A stretch of 21,203 bases of DNA from CBDUVZ01 sp965370805 (GTDB lineage: Bacteria > Hydrothermota > Tepidihabitantia > Tepidihabitantales > Tepidihabitantaceae): assembly GCA_965370805.1 (NCBI GenBank), contig CBDUVZ010000046.1, forward strand, positions 1 through 21,203. The letters run 5' to 3'. Numbering within the stretch: position 1 is the stretch's first letter; the number at the start of each line of letters is the position of its first letter. A program made the position numbers and the translations under genes. The notes beneath the pieces were generated by a model, which was not told where the DNA came from, did not search any database, and saw nothing but the letters and a program-made list of their open reading frames with translations. Of this stretch, positions 14,366 to 21,203 are shown piece by piece.

Positions 14366-14812
14366 CTAGTTGGAAGGCAACTTCACGACCGTAAGCCAGA
14401 ACTCCTCAATGTGCTTCACAATGTCCATGAACTGCTCAAAGCCGACCGGCTTCGTGATGTAGCAATTCGCATGCAGGTCATAGGTCCTCGCGATATCCTC
14501 CTCGGCCTTTGACGTCGTGAGGATTACAACCGGAATCCGCCTCAACTCCGGGTCCTCCTTGACTTCGGCCAGCACTTCGCGGCCGTCCTTCCTCGGCAGG
14601 TTCAGGTCAAGCAGAATCAGGTCGGGTCGCGGCGCTGAGGCATATTCCCCTTCCCGACGCAGGAACTCCATCGCCTCGACCCCATCGCCCACCGCGTGCA
14701 GGTTGTTCCTCATCTTCGCTTCCTTGAACGCCTCCCGGGTGAGACGGATGTCGCCCGGGTTGTCCTCAACCAGCAGTATCTCCACCGGTCTTCCATTGTC
14801 GCCGATGCTCAT
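14366..14812 (-). CDS. Single-domain response regulator, Rcp1/CheY-like (second copy)
   Basis: Protein of 148 aa and receiver domain only, with E16-D17, D69, T99-T100 and K121 in place. It is a close paralogue of the regulator at 8318-8764: 131 of 148 residues are identical, and differences gather at the first ten residues and at 120-137, the surfaces most likely to touch a partner. The start ATG (14812-14810) overlaps the stop of the kinase remnant by ATGA and has AGGAGG 9-10 nt upstream; the open frame further upstream is the overlap with that remnant. Because its cognate kinase is deleted, it may now answer to another kinase in the cell or be redundant. Confidence 0.95.
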   Translation of the reverse strand: MSIGDNGRPVEILLVEDNPGDIRLTREAFKEAKMRNNLHAVGDGVEAMEFLRREGEYASAPRPDLILLDLNLPRKDGREVLAEVKEDPELRRIPVVILTTSKAEEDIARTYDLHANCYITKPVGFEQFMDIVKHIEEFWLTVVKLPSN

Positions 14813-15261
14813 TTCTCTTTCCCTCCTTTCACGGGCAGGGTGAAACGGAAAGCCGCGCCCTTGCCCGGTTCTGATTCCATCCATATCCGGCCGCCGTGGC
14901 ACAGTTCCATCTCGACGTAAAGCGAGGGATTGGACAGGATGAAGTCGACTTCGTTCCGCACTACCGCGGGAGGGACCTCGCTGAACTTGAGAGAGACCAA
15001 TTCGAACGTGCACCCGGGAAGCTCTGATGTCAGGTACTCGGCGGTCGGACCCCACTTCTCCAGGCACCGCTCCGGGCCGCGCTTCACAAGCACACCGATT
15101 CTCACCACGGTCTCCGGCTCCTGCGCGGACACCGCCGGCACAAGAACGAACGCGGCCAGCACCAAGCACAGCCCGGCCCTGCGCACGTCACCAATCAGTT
15201 GTCCGAACTTGAACATCAATACCCCTGCGGCCTGCCCGGCCGCCGGAATGCCATTGTGCAT
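14809..15261 (-). pseudogene. In-frame deletion remnant: PhnD-like periplasmic domain fused to the tail of a histidine kinase
   Basis: The 150-aa frame has two unrelated parts. Residues 1-120 hold a signal segment (core LCLVLAAFVLVPAVSA) and the first part of a PhnD-like phosphonate/phosphite-type binding domain (VRIGVLVKRGPERCLEKWGP; VDFILSNPSLYVEME). Residues 122-150 (HGGRIWMESEPGKG onwards) match the last 29 or so residues of the kinase at 8949, including surrounding DNA. The junction lies at about 14899. A full-length ancestor would have been a PhnD-type sensor kinase; the rest of the sensor, the HisKA domain and most of the ATPase domain are gone, so it cannot phosphorylate. The start may be 15261 or the ATG at 15216, which has a weak AGGGG upstream. 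The promoter and the overlap with the regulator remain intact, so the frame may serve only to express the regulator. Confidence 0.82.
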
Positions 15262-15319
15262 ACCTGTCTCAAGAATCCCTTCCTTCCATTCGCGGCAAAC
15301 CGCCGCATTACCGAACCCA

Positions 15320-15348
15320 ATTATACCAGCAAATCAAACCCGAATCAA
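15320..15348 (-). promoter_or_regulatory. Strong sigma70-type promoter of the remnant/regulator pair
   Basis: On the minus strand, TTGATT (15348-15343), a 17-nt spacer and a perfect TATAAT (15325-15320). The predicted start of transcription is near 15313, giving a leader of about 50-100 nt depending on the start codon used. Confidence 0.72.
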
Positions 15349-15399
15349 CCGCACGATTTGCTACACCGACATCGCGAGGCCGACATCCCCTGCCCGAGC

Positions 15400-15990
15400 G
15401 CAATCAGCAGGTCTTCCCGGCGGCTTCCGCTTCGGTCATTGGGACTTGGTCATTGGTCATTCCCTTCCCGACGGCTTCCTCATTCCTCACTTTGCACTTT
15501 GCCATTTGCACCTTGCACTTTGACTTCTGTCCTTTCCTTCCATGTCCATCCGTGGTCAGCTTCCGCCTTGGTCATTGGTCATTTCCGCCTTGGCGGCCTT
15601 GGCGTTCCTGGCGGTTGGTCATGTCCCCTTCGTGCTCTTCGTACCTTAGTGGTAAAACTCCGCTCCTCAGCCTTGGTCATTGAGACTTGGACCTTGGTCA
15701 TTTCCGCCTTGGCGGCCTTGGCGCTCTTGGCGGTTGCTCATTTCCTCTTCGTACGCTTCGTGCACTTGGTGTCTATCCGCCTCCTCATTCTGACTTCTGC
15801 ATTCTGCACTCTGACTTCCGCCTCCCTGGTGCCTTCGTGTTCTGCCTCTTCGCTCCTGCCCTCAGCCTTGGCGCTCTTGGCGCTCTTGGCGTTCTTGGCG
15901 GTTATCTCATCCGCTCTGGTCATTGGGACCTGGACATTGGTCATTCCCGCCCTGCCGCTCCTTCTCCCCCTTCTCCCGCCCTGCCTCCGC
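15400..15990. repeat. Large block of degenerate phrase-like repeats
   Basis: Nearly 600 bp with no credible gene. Modules present: GGTCATTGGTCATTCC-type units (15434, 15571, 15678, 15918, 15935); CCGCCTTGGCGGCCTTGGCG units (15586 and 15706, with near-identical flanks over about 35 bp); a fourfold 9-bp tandem CTTGGCGCT (15866-15902); CTTCTGCATTCTGCACTCTGAC-like units (15790-15820); CACTTTGCCATTTGCACCTTG-like units (15488-15525); and CTTCGTGCTCTTCGTACCTTAGTGGT-like units (15628-15655, 15748-15775). All read pyrimidine-rich on the plus strand. Long open frames across it are artefacts of this composition. Confidence 0.85.
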
Positions 15991-16018
15991 TTGACACAAA
16001 TCGCGGCCCGGCTAGACT
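15991..16018 (+). promoter_or_regulatory. Promoter of the MntA-like gene (leaderless arrangement)
   Basis: A perfect TTGACA (15991-15996), a 16-nt spacer and TAGACT (16013-16018) are followed by five bases and the GTG start at 16024. There is no Shine-Dalgarno. The geometry matches that of the M20 gene. Confidence 0.65.
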
Positions 16019-16023
16019 GAACC

Positions 16024-16326
16024 GTGAGCACAAGAACAGCGGTTGACCCCGAAGAACTGGCTGGATTCTGCCGAAAACACCACATCAGGAAGCTATCCTT
16101 CTTCGGCTCGGTGTTGCGGGACGACTTCGGACCGGACAGCGACATTGACGTGCTGGTCGAGTACGAACCTGGCCGGACAATCGGCCTGCGTGTGATTGAC
16201 ATTGAGGATGAGCTTTCGAAGCTGCTCGGGGGATGCCGGGTCGACCTGGTGAACAAGAAGTACCTGAATCACCGGATTCGGGACCGGGTTCTGGCCAGCG
16301 CCGAGGTACAGTATGCAGAAGGATGA
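16024..16326 (+). CDS. MntA-like minimal nucleotidyltransferase (antitoxin of a HEPN/MNT pair)
   Basis: Protein of 100 aa, standard length for MNT-domain proteins. The polymerase-beta-type active site is intact: GSVLRDDFGPDSDIDVLVEY with G28-S29, D40 and D42, and a third acidic residue D74 in CRVDLV. In HepT/MntA modules the nucleotidyltransferase neutralises the HEPN RNase by attaching AMP to a tyrosine near its catalytic motif. The next gene is the expected HEPN partner, overlapping by 14 nt, but it is broken. The GTG start follows a -10 box by five bases, so the mRNA is likely leaderless. With the toxin gone, the antitoxin may be a relic or may have another target. Confidence 0.9.
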   Translation: MSTRTAVDPEELAGFCRKHHIRKLSFFGSVLRDDFGPDSDIDVLVEYEPGRTIGLRVIDIEDELSKLLGGCRVDLVNKKYLNHRIRDRVLASAEVQYAEG

Positions 16327-16530
16327 CTCGGTCTATGTCGGCCACATGCTGGACGTGGCAAAGCAGACGCAGGAACTCGTGCGTGGCAAACAGCGTGCAG
16401 ACTACGACCACGACCCGGCCTTGCGGCTTGCCCCTGGCCCACCTCGTCCAGATGATTGGTGAAGCAGCGCGTGCTCCTTGACACCATCCCCTGCCGACCT
16501 ACAGTCACTCATCGAGAACAGAATGAACGG
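16313..16530 (+). pseudogene. Frameshifted and decayed HepT-like HEPN toxin
   Basis: From the ATG at 16313 the reading frame gives MQKDDSVYVGHMLDVAKQTQ and continues to DHDPALRLA, a typical HepT N-terminus, then runs to a TGA at 16460-16462. Reading through the C-run at 16431-16434 with one base fewer restores RLALAHLVQMIGEAAR, the family's second helix block. After that the sequence loses the expected PW and RxxxxH catalytic region; only weak traces (IENRMNG near 16510-16535) remain. The 3' end given here is therefore approximate. A single-base assembly error could explain the frameshift but not the missing C-terminal motif. Confidence 0.75.
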
Positions 16531-16535
16531 CAACC

Positions 16536-16713
16536 TGCGCCCCTCCGGTGAGCGGACGAGGACTGTCCCGCAACGACCTTGACTCAACCAGAACCGGAAG
16601 TGCATAAGGAAAGGAGTATCCCGGGTTTTGCCTCGACTGGAACTAACGTGAGTATCGCGTCACCGATTGGCCCCGGAGTATTCTGTCCGGCGACTCAGGC
16701 AATTGAACTGAAG
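16536..16713 (+). promoter_or_regulatory. Upstream region of the IPCT-DIPPS-like gene with a possible promoter
   Basis: TTGACT (16579-16584), an 18-nt spacer and CATAAG (16603-16608) form a plausible but weak promoter, giving a leader of about 100 nt before the ATG at 16714. An AAAGGAG element (16610-16616) has no in-frame start at a useful distance. Nothing else is recognisable here. Confidence 0.3.
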
Positions 16714-18030
16714 ATGAGCTGCCTCATCATCGCGGCGGGTAAGGGCCGCCGACTGCAGCAGATGGGCGAGTGCAAACCCCTCATCTCTTTGCTGGGCGTT
16801 CCCCTGATCGAACGCGTCATCCGCGCAGCACTGGAAGCCGGGGCGGATGAATTCTACGTCGTTACCGGCCACCAGGCTGAGCGGGTCCACGACTTCCTGG
16901 AGGGGCTGGCCGAACGTCTTGGGATTCGGATTACGCCGCTGGTGAATAGCGATTGGGGGAAAGAGAACGGTCTTTCGGTGCTCAGGGCGCAGGAACTTCT
17001 GCACAAACCGTTCCTGCTGCTCATGGCGGATCATCTCTTCGAGCCGTCCCTCATCCGTGGATTGGTAACGCTCACCCTGGCCAAGGATGAAATCGCACTC
17101 GCGGTGGACGGTAACACCCACAATCCCCTCGTCGACATGGATGACGTCACCCGGGTCCGGGCGGAAGACGGAAAGGTCCGTGATATCGGCAAGGGACTGA
17201 CCAACTTCAATGGCTTCGACACCGGTGCTTTCCTGTGCTCTCCCGCCGTATTCAGGGCTTTGGAGCAAAGCAAGGAAGAAGGCGACACCACCTTGTCCGG
17301 GGCGGTGCGACTCCTGGCCGCGGAAGGACACGCCCGAGCGATCCCGGCGAGCGGTTTCTGGGCAGACGTGGACGATCCCGCAGCCTTGCAGCGAGCGGAG
17401 AAGACCCTGCTGGGTCGTCTCCGCGACAAGACCAACGATGGACCGGTGTCACGCTATCTGAACCGCCCCATCTCCGCGCTGCTGTCCCGCCAACTGGTGA
17501 AACTCCCTGTCACACCCAATCAGATTTCTCTGTTCTCGTTCCTGTGTTCTCTGCTGGCCGCCGGCCTCTTTGCATCGGGCGGGTATCTCACTCTGCTCCT
17601 CGGCGGCGTTCTGGCGCAGTTCGCGTCCATCGTCGACGGTTGCGACGGAGAAGTGGCCCGACTCAAGTACCAGGGCAGCGACTTCGGCGGCTGGTTCGAT
17701 GCGGTGTTGGACCGCTATGCCGACGCCTTCCTGCTGTTTGGCCTGACCTGGCACCTGCTCGCAATCGAACAGAGTGGCTGGGTTCTGCTCGCCGGTTTCA
17801 TGGCCATCATCGGCTCATTCATGCTGAGTTACACAGCGGACAAGTACGACAACCTGATGCGTCAGAGAATCAAGGCCGGGGGCAAAGCCTGGTGGCGAAT
17901 CGGACGGGACGTACGGGTGTTTCTCATCTTCCTGGGCGCGGCAACGAATCTGATACTGCCGGCCCTGGTAGTTATTGCCGTTCTGGTGAATCTCGAAGTC
18001 CTGCGCCGGGTCAGAGTCGCACGTGAATAG
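16714..18030 (+). CDS. Bifunctional nucleotidyltransferase/CDP-alcohol phosphatidyltransferase, IPCT-DIPPS type
   Basis: Protein of 438 aa. The N-terminal half (1-235) is a sugar-phosphate-type nucleotidyltransferase with LIIAAGKGRRLQQMGECKPL (4-23), MADH (104-107) and FWADVDDP (215-222). The C-terminal half starts at DGPVSRYLNRPIS (242-254) and is a multi-helix membrane CDP-alcohol phosphatidyltransferase with the full motif D308-x2-D311-G-x2-A-R ... G325-x3-D329-x3-D333. This fusion is known from enzymes that make CDP-inositol and join it to inositol-1-phosphate, producing di-myo-inositol phosphate phosphate, a heat-stress solute. Relatives in mesophiles may act on other alcohols, so the substrate is uncertain. 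The frame is open from TTG 16579, but the family begins at the ATG at 16714. The stop overlaps the next gene by 8 nt. Confidence 0.85.
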   Translation: MSCLIIAAGKGRRLQQMGECKPLISLLGVPLIERVIRAALEAGADEFYVVTGHQAERVHDFLEGLAERLGIRITPLVNSDWGKENGLSVLRAQELLHKPFLLLMADHLFEPSLIRGLVTLTLAKDEIALAVDGNTHNPLVDMDDVTRVRAEDGKVRDIGKGLTNFNGFDTGAFLCSPAVFRALEQSKEEGDTTLSGAVRLLAAEGHARAIPASGFWADVDDPAALQRAEKTLLGRLRDKTNDGPVSRYLNRPISALLSRQLVKLPVTPNQISLFSFLCSLLAAGLFASGGYLTLLLGGVLAQFASIVDGCDGEVARLKYQGSDFGGWFDAVLDRYADAFLLFGLTWHLLAIEQSGWVLLAGFMAIIGSFMLSYTADKYDNLMRQRIKAGGKAWWRIGRDVRVFLIFLGAATNLILPALVVIAVLVNLEVLRRVRVARE

Positions 18031-18682
18031 CATCGAACGCGCCCGACGGCGAATCCGGCGGGTTATCGCGGGCTCGCGGGTGCCGGAGGATTCCCGTCAC
18101 GCCGACAACACCCTGGAGTGGCTGTTGCACCTGCAACCGGACGCCGGCGACGCCCTGCAACTGGCGGCGCTGGCCCACGACATCGACCGGGCAAACGAAG
18201 AGACCAAAGTGAGACGAGCGGACTTCGACGATTACGACGCCTTCAAGGCCGCCCACGCCCGGAACAGCGCGGAAGTACTGTGCCCGATTCTGACCGCGTG
18301 CGGCGTGGAACGGAATGTCGTCGATGAAGCCTACCGTCTAGTGGCAGCCCATGAAGCAGGCGGCGATCCCGACTCCGACCTGCTCAGGGACGCCGACAGC
18401 ATCTCCTATTTCGATGTCAACCTGCAGCTCTACTACCAGCGCGAAGGTTGGGACGAAGCCCTGCGGCGATCACGCTGGGGCTACCGGCGGCTTTCCTCAC
18501 GAGCGAGAGGAATCGTCAAACAGATCGTCCGCAAGGACAAGGCGCTGGAGTGCATGCTGACGTGCCTCGGACAGCAGCCTCCCGGGAACCCGGGGCCAGG
18601 GTGCGAAGCCCGACATCCACCGCAGGCCAGACAGAGACAGTCGCCTGCGTGTTTTCCCCCGTCTCCGCCCGGTCGTTCCTGA
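18023..18682 (+). CDS. HD-domain-like protein (possibly DUF4202-related)
   Basis: Protein of 219 aa beginning at GTG 18023, inside the end of the upstream gene (8-nt overlap). Residues 1-180 are helical and show spaced HD-superfamily residues: H26 (DSRHADNTLEWLL), H52-D53 (LAALAHDIDR), H78 (KAAHARNSAEVL), H110 (LVAAHEAGG) and D123/D125 (LLRDADSISYFDVN). This suggests a metal-dependent phosphohydrolase fold; the pattern also resembles DUF4202, and the substrate is unknown. Coupling to the CDP-alcohol transferase suggests work on a phosphorylated intermediate of the same route, but that is a guess. The last 35-40 residues are Pro/Gly/Arg-rich and unlike the rest, so the frame may run past an eroded stop. 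Confidence 0.7.
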   Translation: MNSIERARRRIRRVIAGSRVPEDSRHADNTLEWLLHLQPDAGDALQLAALAHDIDRANEETKVRRADFDDYDAFKAAHARNSAEVLCPILTACGVERNVVDEAYRLVAAHEAGGDPDSDLLRDADSISYFDVNLQLYYQREGWDEALRRSRWGYRRLSSRARGIVKQIVRKDKALECMLTCLGQQPPGNPGPGCEARHPPQARQRQSPACFPPSPPGRS

Positions 18683-19001
18683 TACCTCCCCCTGACCGCC
18701 CGACATCCTCAACGATGAACAGGGACATAACCCAATCCCGTCCTCGGCATTGGGGTCGTGTCCCCGACGCGAACCACGTGCGAAATCCAAGGGACAGTCA
18801 TTCCGGATTCCAGATTGCAGGTCAGTGATTGCAGATTGCGGAATCCACGCAAACGCCAGCCAATCCGTCCTTGACTCCCGGCTGGATTCGGATACTACTT
18901 ACCTGACGGTGAAGGACTGCCCGGAACGGACAGGAACCGGCAGCGGACCACCCGCGGGCTGGCCTCCACCCGTCGCGGAGTCACCAGACAAGGAGTTGAT
19001 T
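18683..19001. other. Intergenic region with a small ATTGCAG repeat
   Basis: About 320 bp without a gene. At 18801-18846 it holds a GGATTCCAGATTGCAGGTCAGTGATTGCAG-type unit; the same phrase occurs at 20820-20846. TTGACT (18871-18876) followed 16 nt later by TACTAC is a weak candidate promoter for the lipoprotein gene. Confidence 0.5.
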
Positions 19002-20777
19002 ATGAGAAGATTGCTGTTCACGACCGTCGCGGTACTGGCCGCGCTGACCAACTGCGCGAAGCACCAGCCCACGGTGCCGATTGCCCCGTTTCCTGACCTG
19101 CGCGGCGATTCGCTCTGCTTCTTCACTACCAGCACCGACCCGGCCGGCAAATACATCCAGTACGTCTTCGACTGGGGCGACGGCAGCACCGACACGACCA
19201 CGTTCTTCGCCAGCGGCGACACCGCCCACTGCAGCCACAGCTTCGCCGACTCCGGCTCCTACTCAATCCGCGCCCGGGCCGTGAATGAACGCGGGAACGA
19301 GTCCGACTGGTCGGAACCCTGCCCGTTCCGCTGGTCCCAGGCACCGGCCCTGACCGACTCCATCAGCGGGCCGGACTGGTGGGGCACCGGTCGCTGCTGC
19401 CGGTTCTCGGTCAGAGTCGAAGACCCGGACGGCGACAGCGTATCCGCCAAGTTCATCGCCGACAACGGCACCGGCACGGACTGGTCCGCTTTCGTCGCCA
19501 GCGGGGACACCATCTGCGACTCGCTCATATTCACGAGTCCGGCAAACCTGACAGTCCAGGTCCTGCTCCGGGACAACGGCAACACAATCTCAGGCCGGCT
19601 GGGAGCGAAGCCGGTCAAAGTCAGCCTGATGGCTGTGCTCTGGACCAGTTCGGATGAGGAAGCGTGCTACTGCTCGTCGCCGACCCTCGGCACCCGGGAC
19701 GGGCGTACCGTCATCTACGCGATTTCAGACGAGGACGGAGTACACTGCTTCCGAGATGACGGCAGCCTGAAGTGGTCCGCTGAACTGGACCTGTGGGGCG
19801 ACTTCGCACCTGCTCTCAGTCCGGACGGCTCACGCTTGTACGCAGGAGACGATTGCTATGGTCTCTTCTGCCTGGATGTGGACGAGGGCACCATCTTGTG
19901 GCATCTTGACAGCATAGAACCCTACGGCACTCCGGCGGTCGGCCCGAACGGCGGACTCTACCTAACCGACTATTGGGGTGACCTGCTCAGAGTGAGCGAC
20001 CTGGGCAATTCCGCCCGCATCGAGTGGCGCCTGGGGCTATCCTGCTGCGAGGACCTGAGCGCGGGTGCCGCGCTCGGCAAGGACGGCACAGTCTATGTGA
20101 CGTACTCGGACTGGTCTGCAGGCCACGCAGTATTGGCTGCCATAACCCCGAACGGGGCTATCCTCTGGCAGGATTCGACCCACATTGCCTGCAGCGATTA
20201 CCCGCGTCCACCGGTCATCGACGGCGACGGCCGCCTCATCGTCGGAGACGATGACACCGGCACGCTCTACTGCTTCAACCCGGACGGAACCTTCGCCTGG
20301 TCTTGCACCAGCGTCTGGCCTTGTCTGGGCTGTCTGGCGGTCGGTCATGACAACCGGCTCTACTTCCCTGACGACTACTACTGCTGTCTCACATGTGTGG
20401 ACCGGGACGGTAACGTGCTCTGGTCGGTGAAGCCCAAGGAAGGCGCGTGGGAGAACACCCCGGTCGTCGCTGCCGACAGCACGATAATCGTCTATGACCC
20501 GGATTACGAGATTCTCTACGGATTCAGTCCCGAGGGCGAGCAACTGTGGGAGATCTGGGCATACGACTCACTGTATCCTGACCGCCGCGACCGGAACGGT
20601 CGGGACGAAGGTGATGAATACGGCTCCCCGATCATCGGCCCGGACGGCAACATCTACCTGGCCGGGGAGATGCTCGGGGTTTCATGCATCTCGTTCGGCG
20701 ATGCCCGGCTCGCGGACACGCCCTGGCCGACCTACAACCACGACCCGGCCCGCTCCGGCTGGGCCGGAAGGGAATAA
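19002..20777 (+). CDS. Cysteine-rich lipoprotein with PKD domain and PQQ-like beta-propeller
   Basis: Protein of 591 aa from the ATG at 19002, with AAGGAG 6 nt upstream; the open frame back to 18750 is rejected. A lipoprotein signal peptide with lipobox LTNC puts the lipid on C18. Residues about 36-107 form a PKD-like domain (VFDWGDGSTDT), followed by a second beta-sandwich-like region to about 200. The remainder is a propeller of repeated blades (AVGPNGGLYLTD; ALGKDGTVYVTYSD; VIDGDGRLIVGDDD; IIGPDGNIYLAG), each ending near an LW/AWS strand as in PQQ-type repeats. The tail TPWPTYNHDPARSGW is the usual closing motif of such secreted propellers. It has 23 cysteines, with adjacent CC or CxC pairs in several places, suggesting disulfides or metal binding outside the cytoplasm. 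The function is unknown. Confidence 0.85.
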   Translation: MRRLLFTTVAVLAALTNCAKHQPTVPIAPFPDLRGDSLCFFTTSTDPAGKYIQYVFDWGDGSTDTTTFFASGDTAHCSHSFADSGSYSIRARAVNERGNESDWSEPCPFRWSQAPALTDSISGPDWWGTGRCCRFSVRVEDPDGDSVSAKFIADNGTGTDWSAFVASGDTICDSLIFTSPANLTVQVLLRDNGNTISGRLGAKPVKVSLMAVLWTSSDEEACYCSSPTLGTRDGRTVIYAISDEDGVHCFRDDGSLKWSAELDLWGDFAPALSPDGSRLYAGDDCYGLFCLDVDEGTILWHLDSIEPYGTPAVGPNGGLYLTDYWGDLLRVSDLGNSARIEWRLGLSCCEDLSAGAALGKDGTVYVTYSDWSAGHAVLAAITPNGAILWQDSTHIACSDYPRPPVIDGDGRLIVGDDDTGTLYCFNPDGTFAWSCTSVWPCLGCLAVGHDNRLYFPDDYYCCLTCVDRDGNVLWSVKPKEGAWENTPVVAADSTIIVYDPDYEILYGFSPEGEQLWEIWAYDSLYPDRRDRNGRDEGDEYGSPIIGPDGNIYLAGEMLGVSCISFGDARLADTPWPTYNHDPARSGWAGRE

Positions 20778-21203
20778 CTCAGCCACCCATTTCCGCCCGC
20801 TACGACCGCCCGCCGGACTCCGGATTGCAGATTGGTGATTGCAGACCATCAGGGAATGCCGAATGCCGAATCGCGAATGGTGAATGAAACGAGGAGGATT
20901 GCCGCAGTCGCTTCGCTCCTTCGCAATGACACGACCTGAGAGACCCCTCCACTTCGGTCGGGGTGACAGTTGCTTCGGTCGGGGTGACAGTTTCTGTGCT
21001 GCGGTTCCGAGTGCGAGTTCCGAGTAGCGACTCTGACTTCTGCATTCTGCCTTCTGACTTCTCCTCATGCCTTGGTCATTTCCTGTCCCTTCATAGTATG
21101 AGACGTCAAGACCCGCTGTTTTCTTGCAGTTCGGCTGCGATCTACTCGCCCCCGGGGCAGCAACTTGCCGCCCCCTGAGCGGTCCTCCCATACGTCCCCC
21201 GAT
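20778..21203. repeat. Terminal repeat-rich intergenic region
   Basis: No gene visible. Modules: CCGGATTGCAGATTGGTGATTGCAG (20820-20845); GAATGCCGAATGCCGAATCGCGAATGG-type (20853-20880), related to 3436-3468; a CGCAATGACA-type phrase (20895-20935); two tandem 21-bp units CTTCGGTCGGGGTGACAGTT (20951-20971 and 20972-20992); and CTTCTGCATTCTGCCTTCTGAC with GGTCATTTCC (about 21036-21083), matching the 15400-15990 block. Confidence 0.75.

Noticed and set aside
14813..15169. Long N-terminal extension of the second response regulator
   Set aside because: It is the out-of-frame shadow of the kinase remnant; the ATG at 14812 has a Shine-Dalgarno and aligns exactly with the other copy.
15400..15990. CRISPR array
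   Set aside because: The modules vary in length and order, with no constant repeat length or unique spacers, and no cas genes are nearby.
15199..16046. Open frames of 273, 119 and 172 aa across the repeat block
   Set aside because: Their products are repeats such as ALALLALLA or AKNAKSAKSAKA, generated by pyrimidine-rich modules; there is no domain, start signal or codon pattern of a gene.
16579..16713. TTG start at 16579 for the IPCT-DIPPS-like protein
   Set aside because: The TTG is part of a TTGACT -35-like hexamer and the extra 45 residues are low-complexity; the family begins at the ATG at 16714.
20951..20992. Two 21-bp tandem units as an operator or attachment site
   Set aside because: They sit inside the terminal repeat cluster with no promoter, integrase or gene close by.

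Overview
GC-rich bacterial window with Gram-negative architecture: a TonB-dependent outer-membrane receptor, signal-peptide-bearing periplasmic proteins and a lipoprotein. Promoters look sigma70-like. There is no rRNA, tRNA or ribosomal protein gene, so phylum cannot be fixed. The style (phrase-like intergenic repeats, large PAS kinases, PQQ-type propellers ending in a WPTYNHDPARSGW-like tail) recalls uncultivated phyla such as WOR-3/Stahlbacteria; that is inference only.

Layout. 1-2972 (+): the end of a probable MoxR/DUF58/BatA-type operon, with a DUF58 protein overlapping a BatA-like membrane vWA protein. 2982-5329 (-): a hypothetical protein, a divergent GNAT-like protein and an M20 metallopeptidase. 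5563-14021 (-): a roughly 8.5-kb signalling operon with a TonB-dependent receptor, an orphan ABC_sub_bind periplasmic protein, a membrane PAS histidine kinase, a single-domain response regulator, a receiver-kinase hybrid and a soluble PAS kinase. A good promoter (14242-14270) and a long structured leader precede the receptor. 14366-15261 (-): an 88%-identical paralogue of the response regulator, preceded by an in-frame deletion remnant joining a PhnD-like periplasmic domain to the last residues of a histidine kinase. 15349-16023: a block of degenerate repeats. 16024-16530 (+): an MntA-like nucleotidyltransferase and a decayed HepT partner. 16714-18682 (+): a bifunctional nucleotidyltransferase/CDP-alcohol phosphatidyltransferase of the IPCT-DIPPS type overlapping an HD-like protein. 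19002-20777 (+): a cysteine-rich PKD plus beta-propeller lipoprotein. 20778-21203: more repeats.

How the genes may work together. The receptor, the binding protein (no permease or ATPase nearby, and overlapping the kinase by ATGA) and the kinase could form a cross-envelope sensing relay feeding the response regulator and two further kinases. The PhnD remnant/response-regulator pair looks like a duplicated and partly deleted copy of the same kinase-regulator unit.

Most notable structure: (i) three genes whose start codon lies exactly where transcription should begin, 5-6 nt after a -10 box, implying leaderless mRNAs; (ii) a repeat cassette inserted between a kinase and its regulator, flanked by an 8-bp direct repeat, with the paralogous pair showing the empty site; (iii) phrase-like repeat modules that recur in at least six intergenic places and reach the ends of genes.
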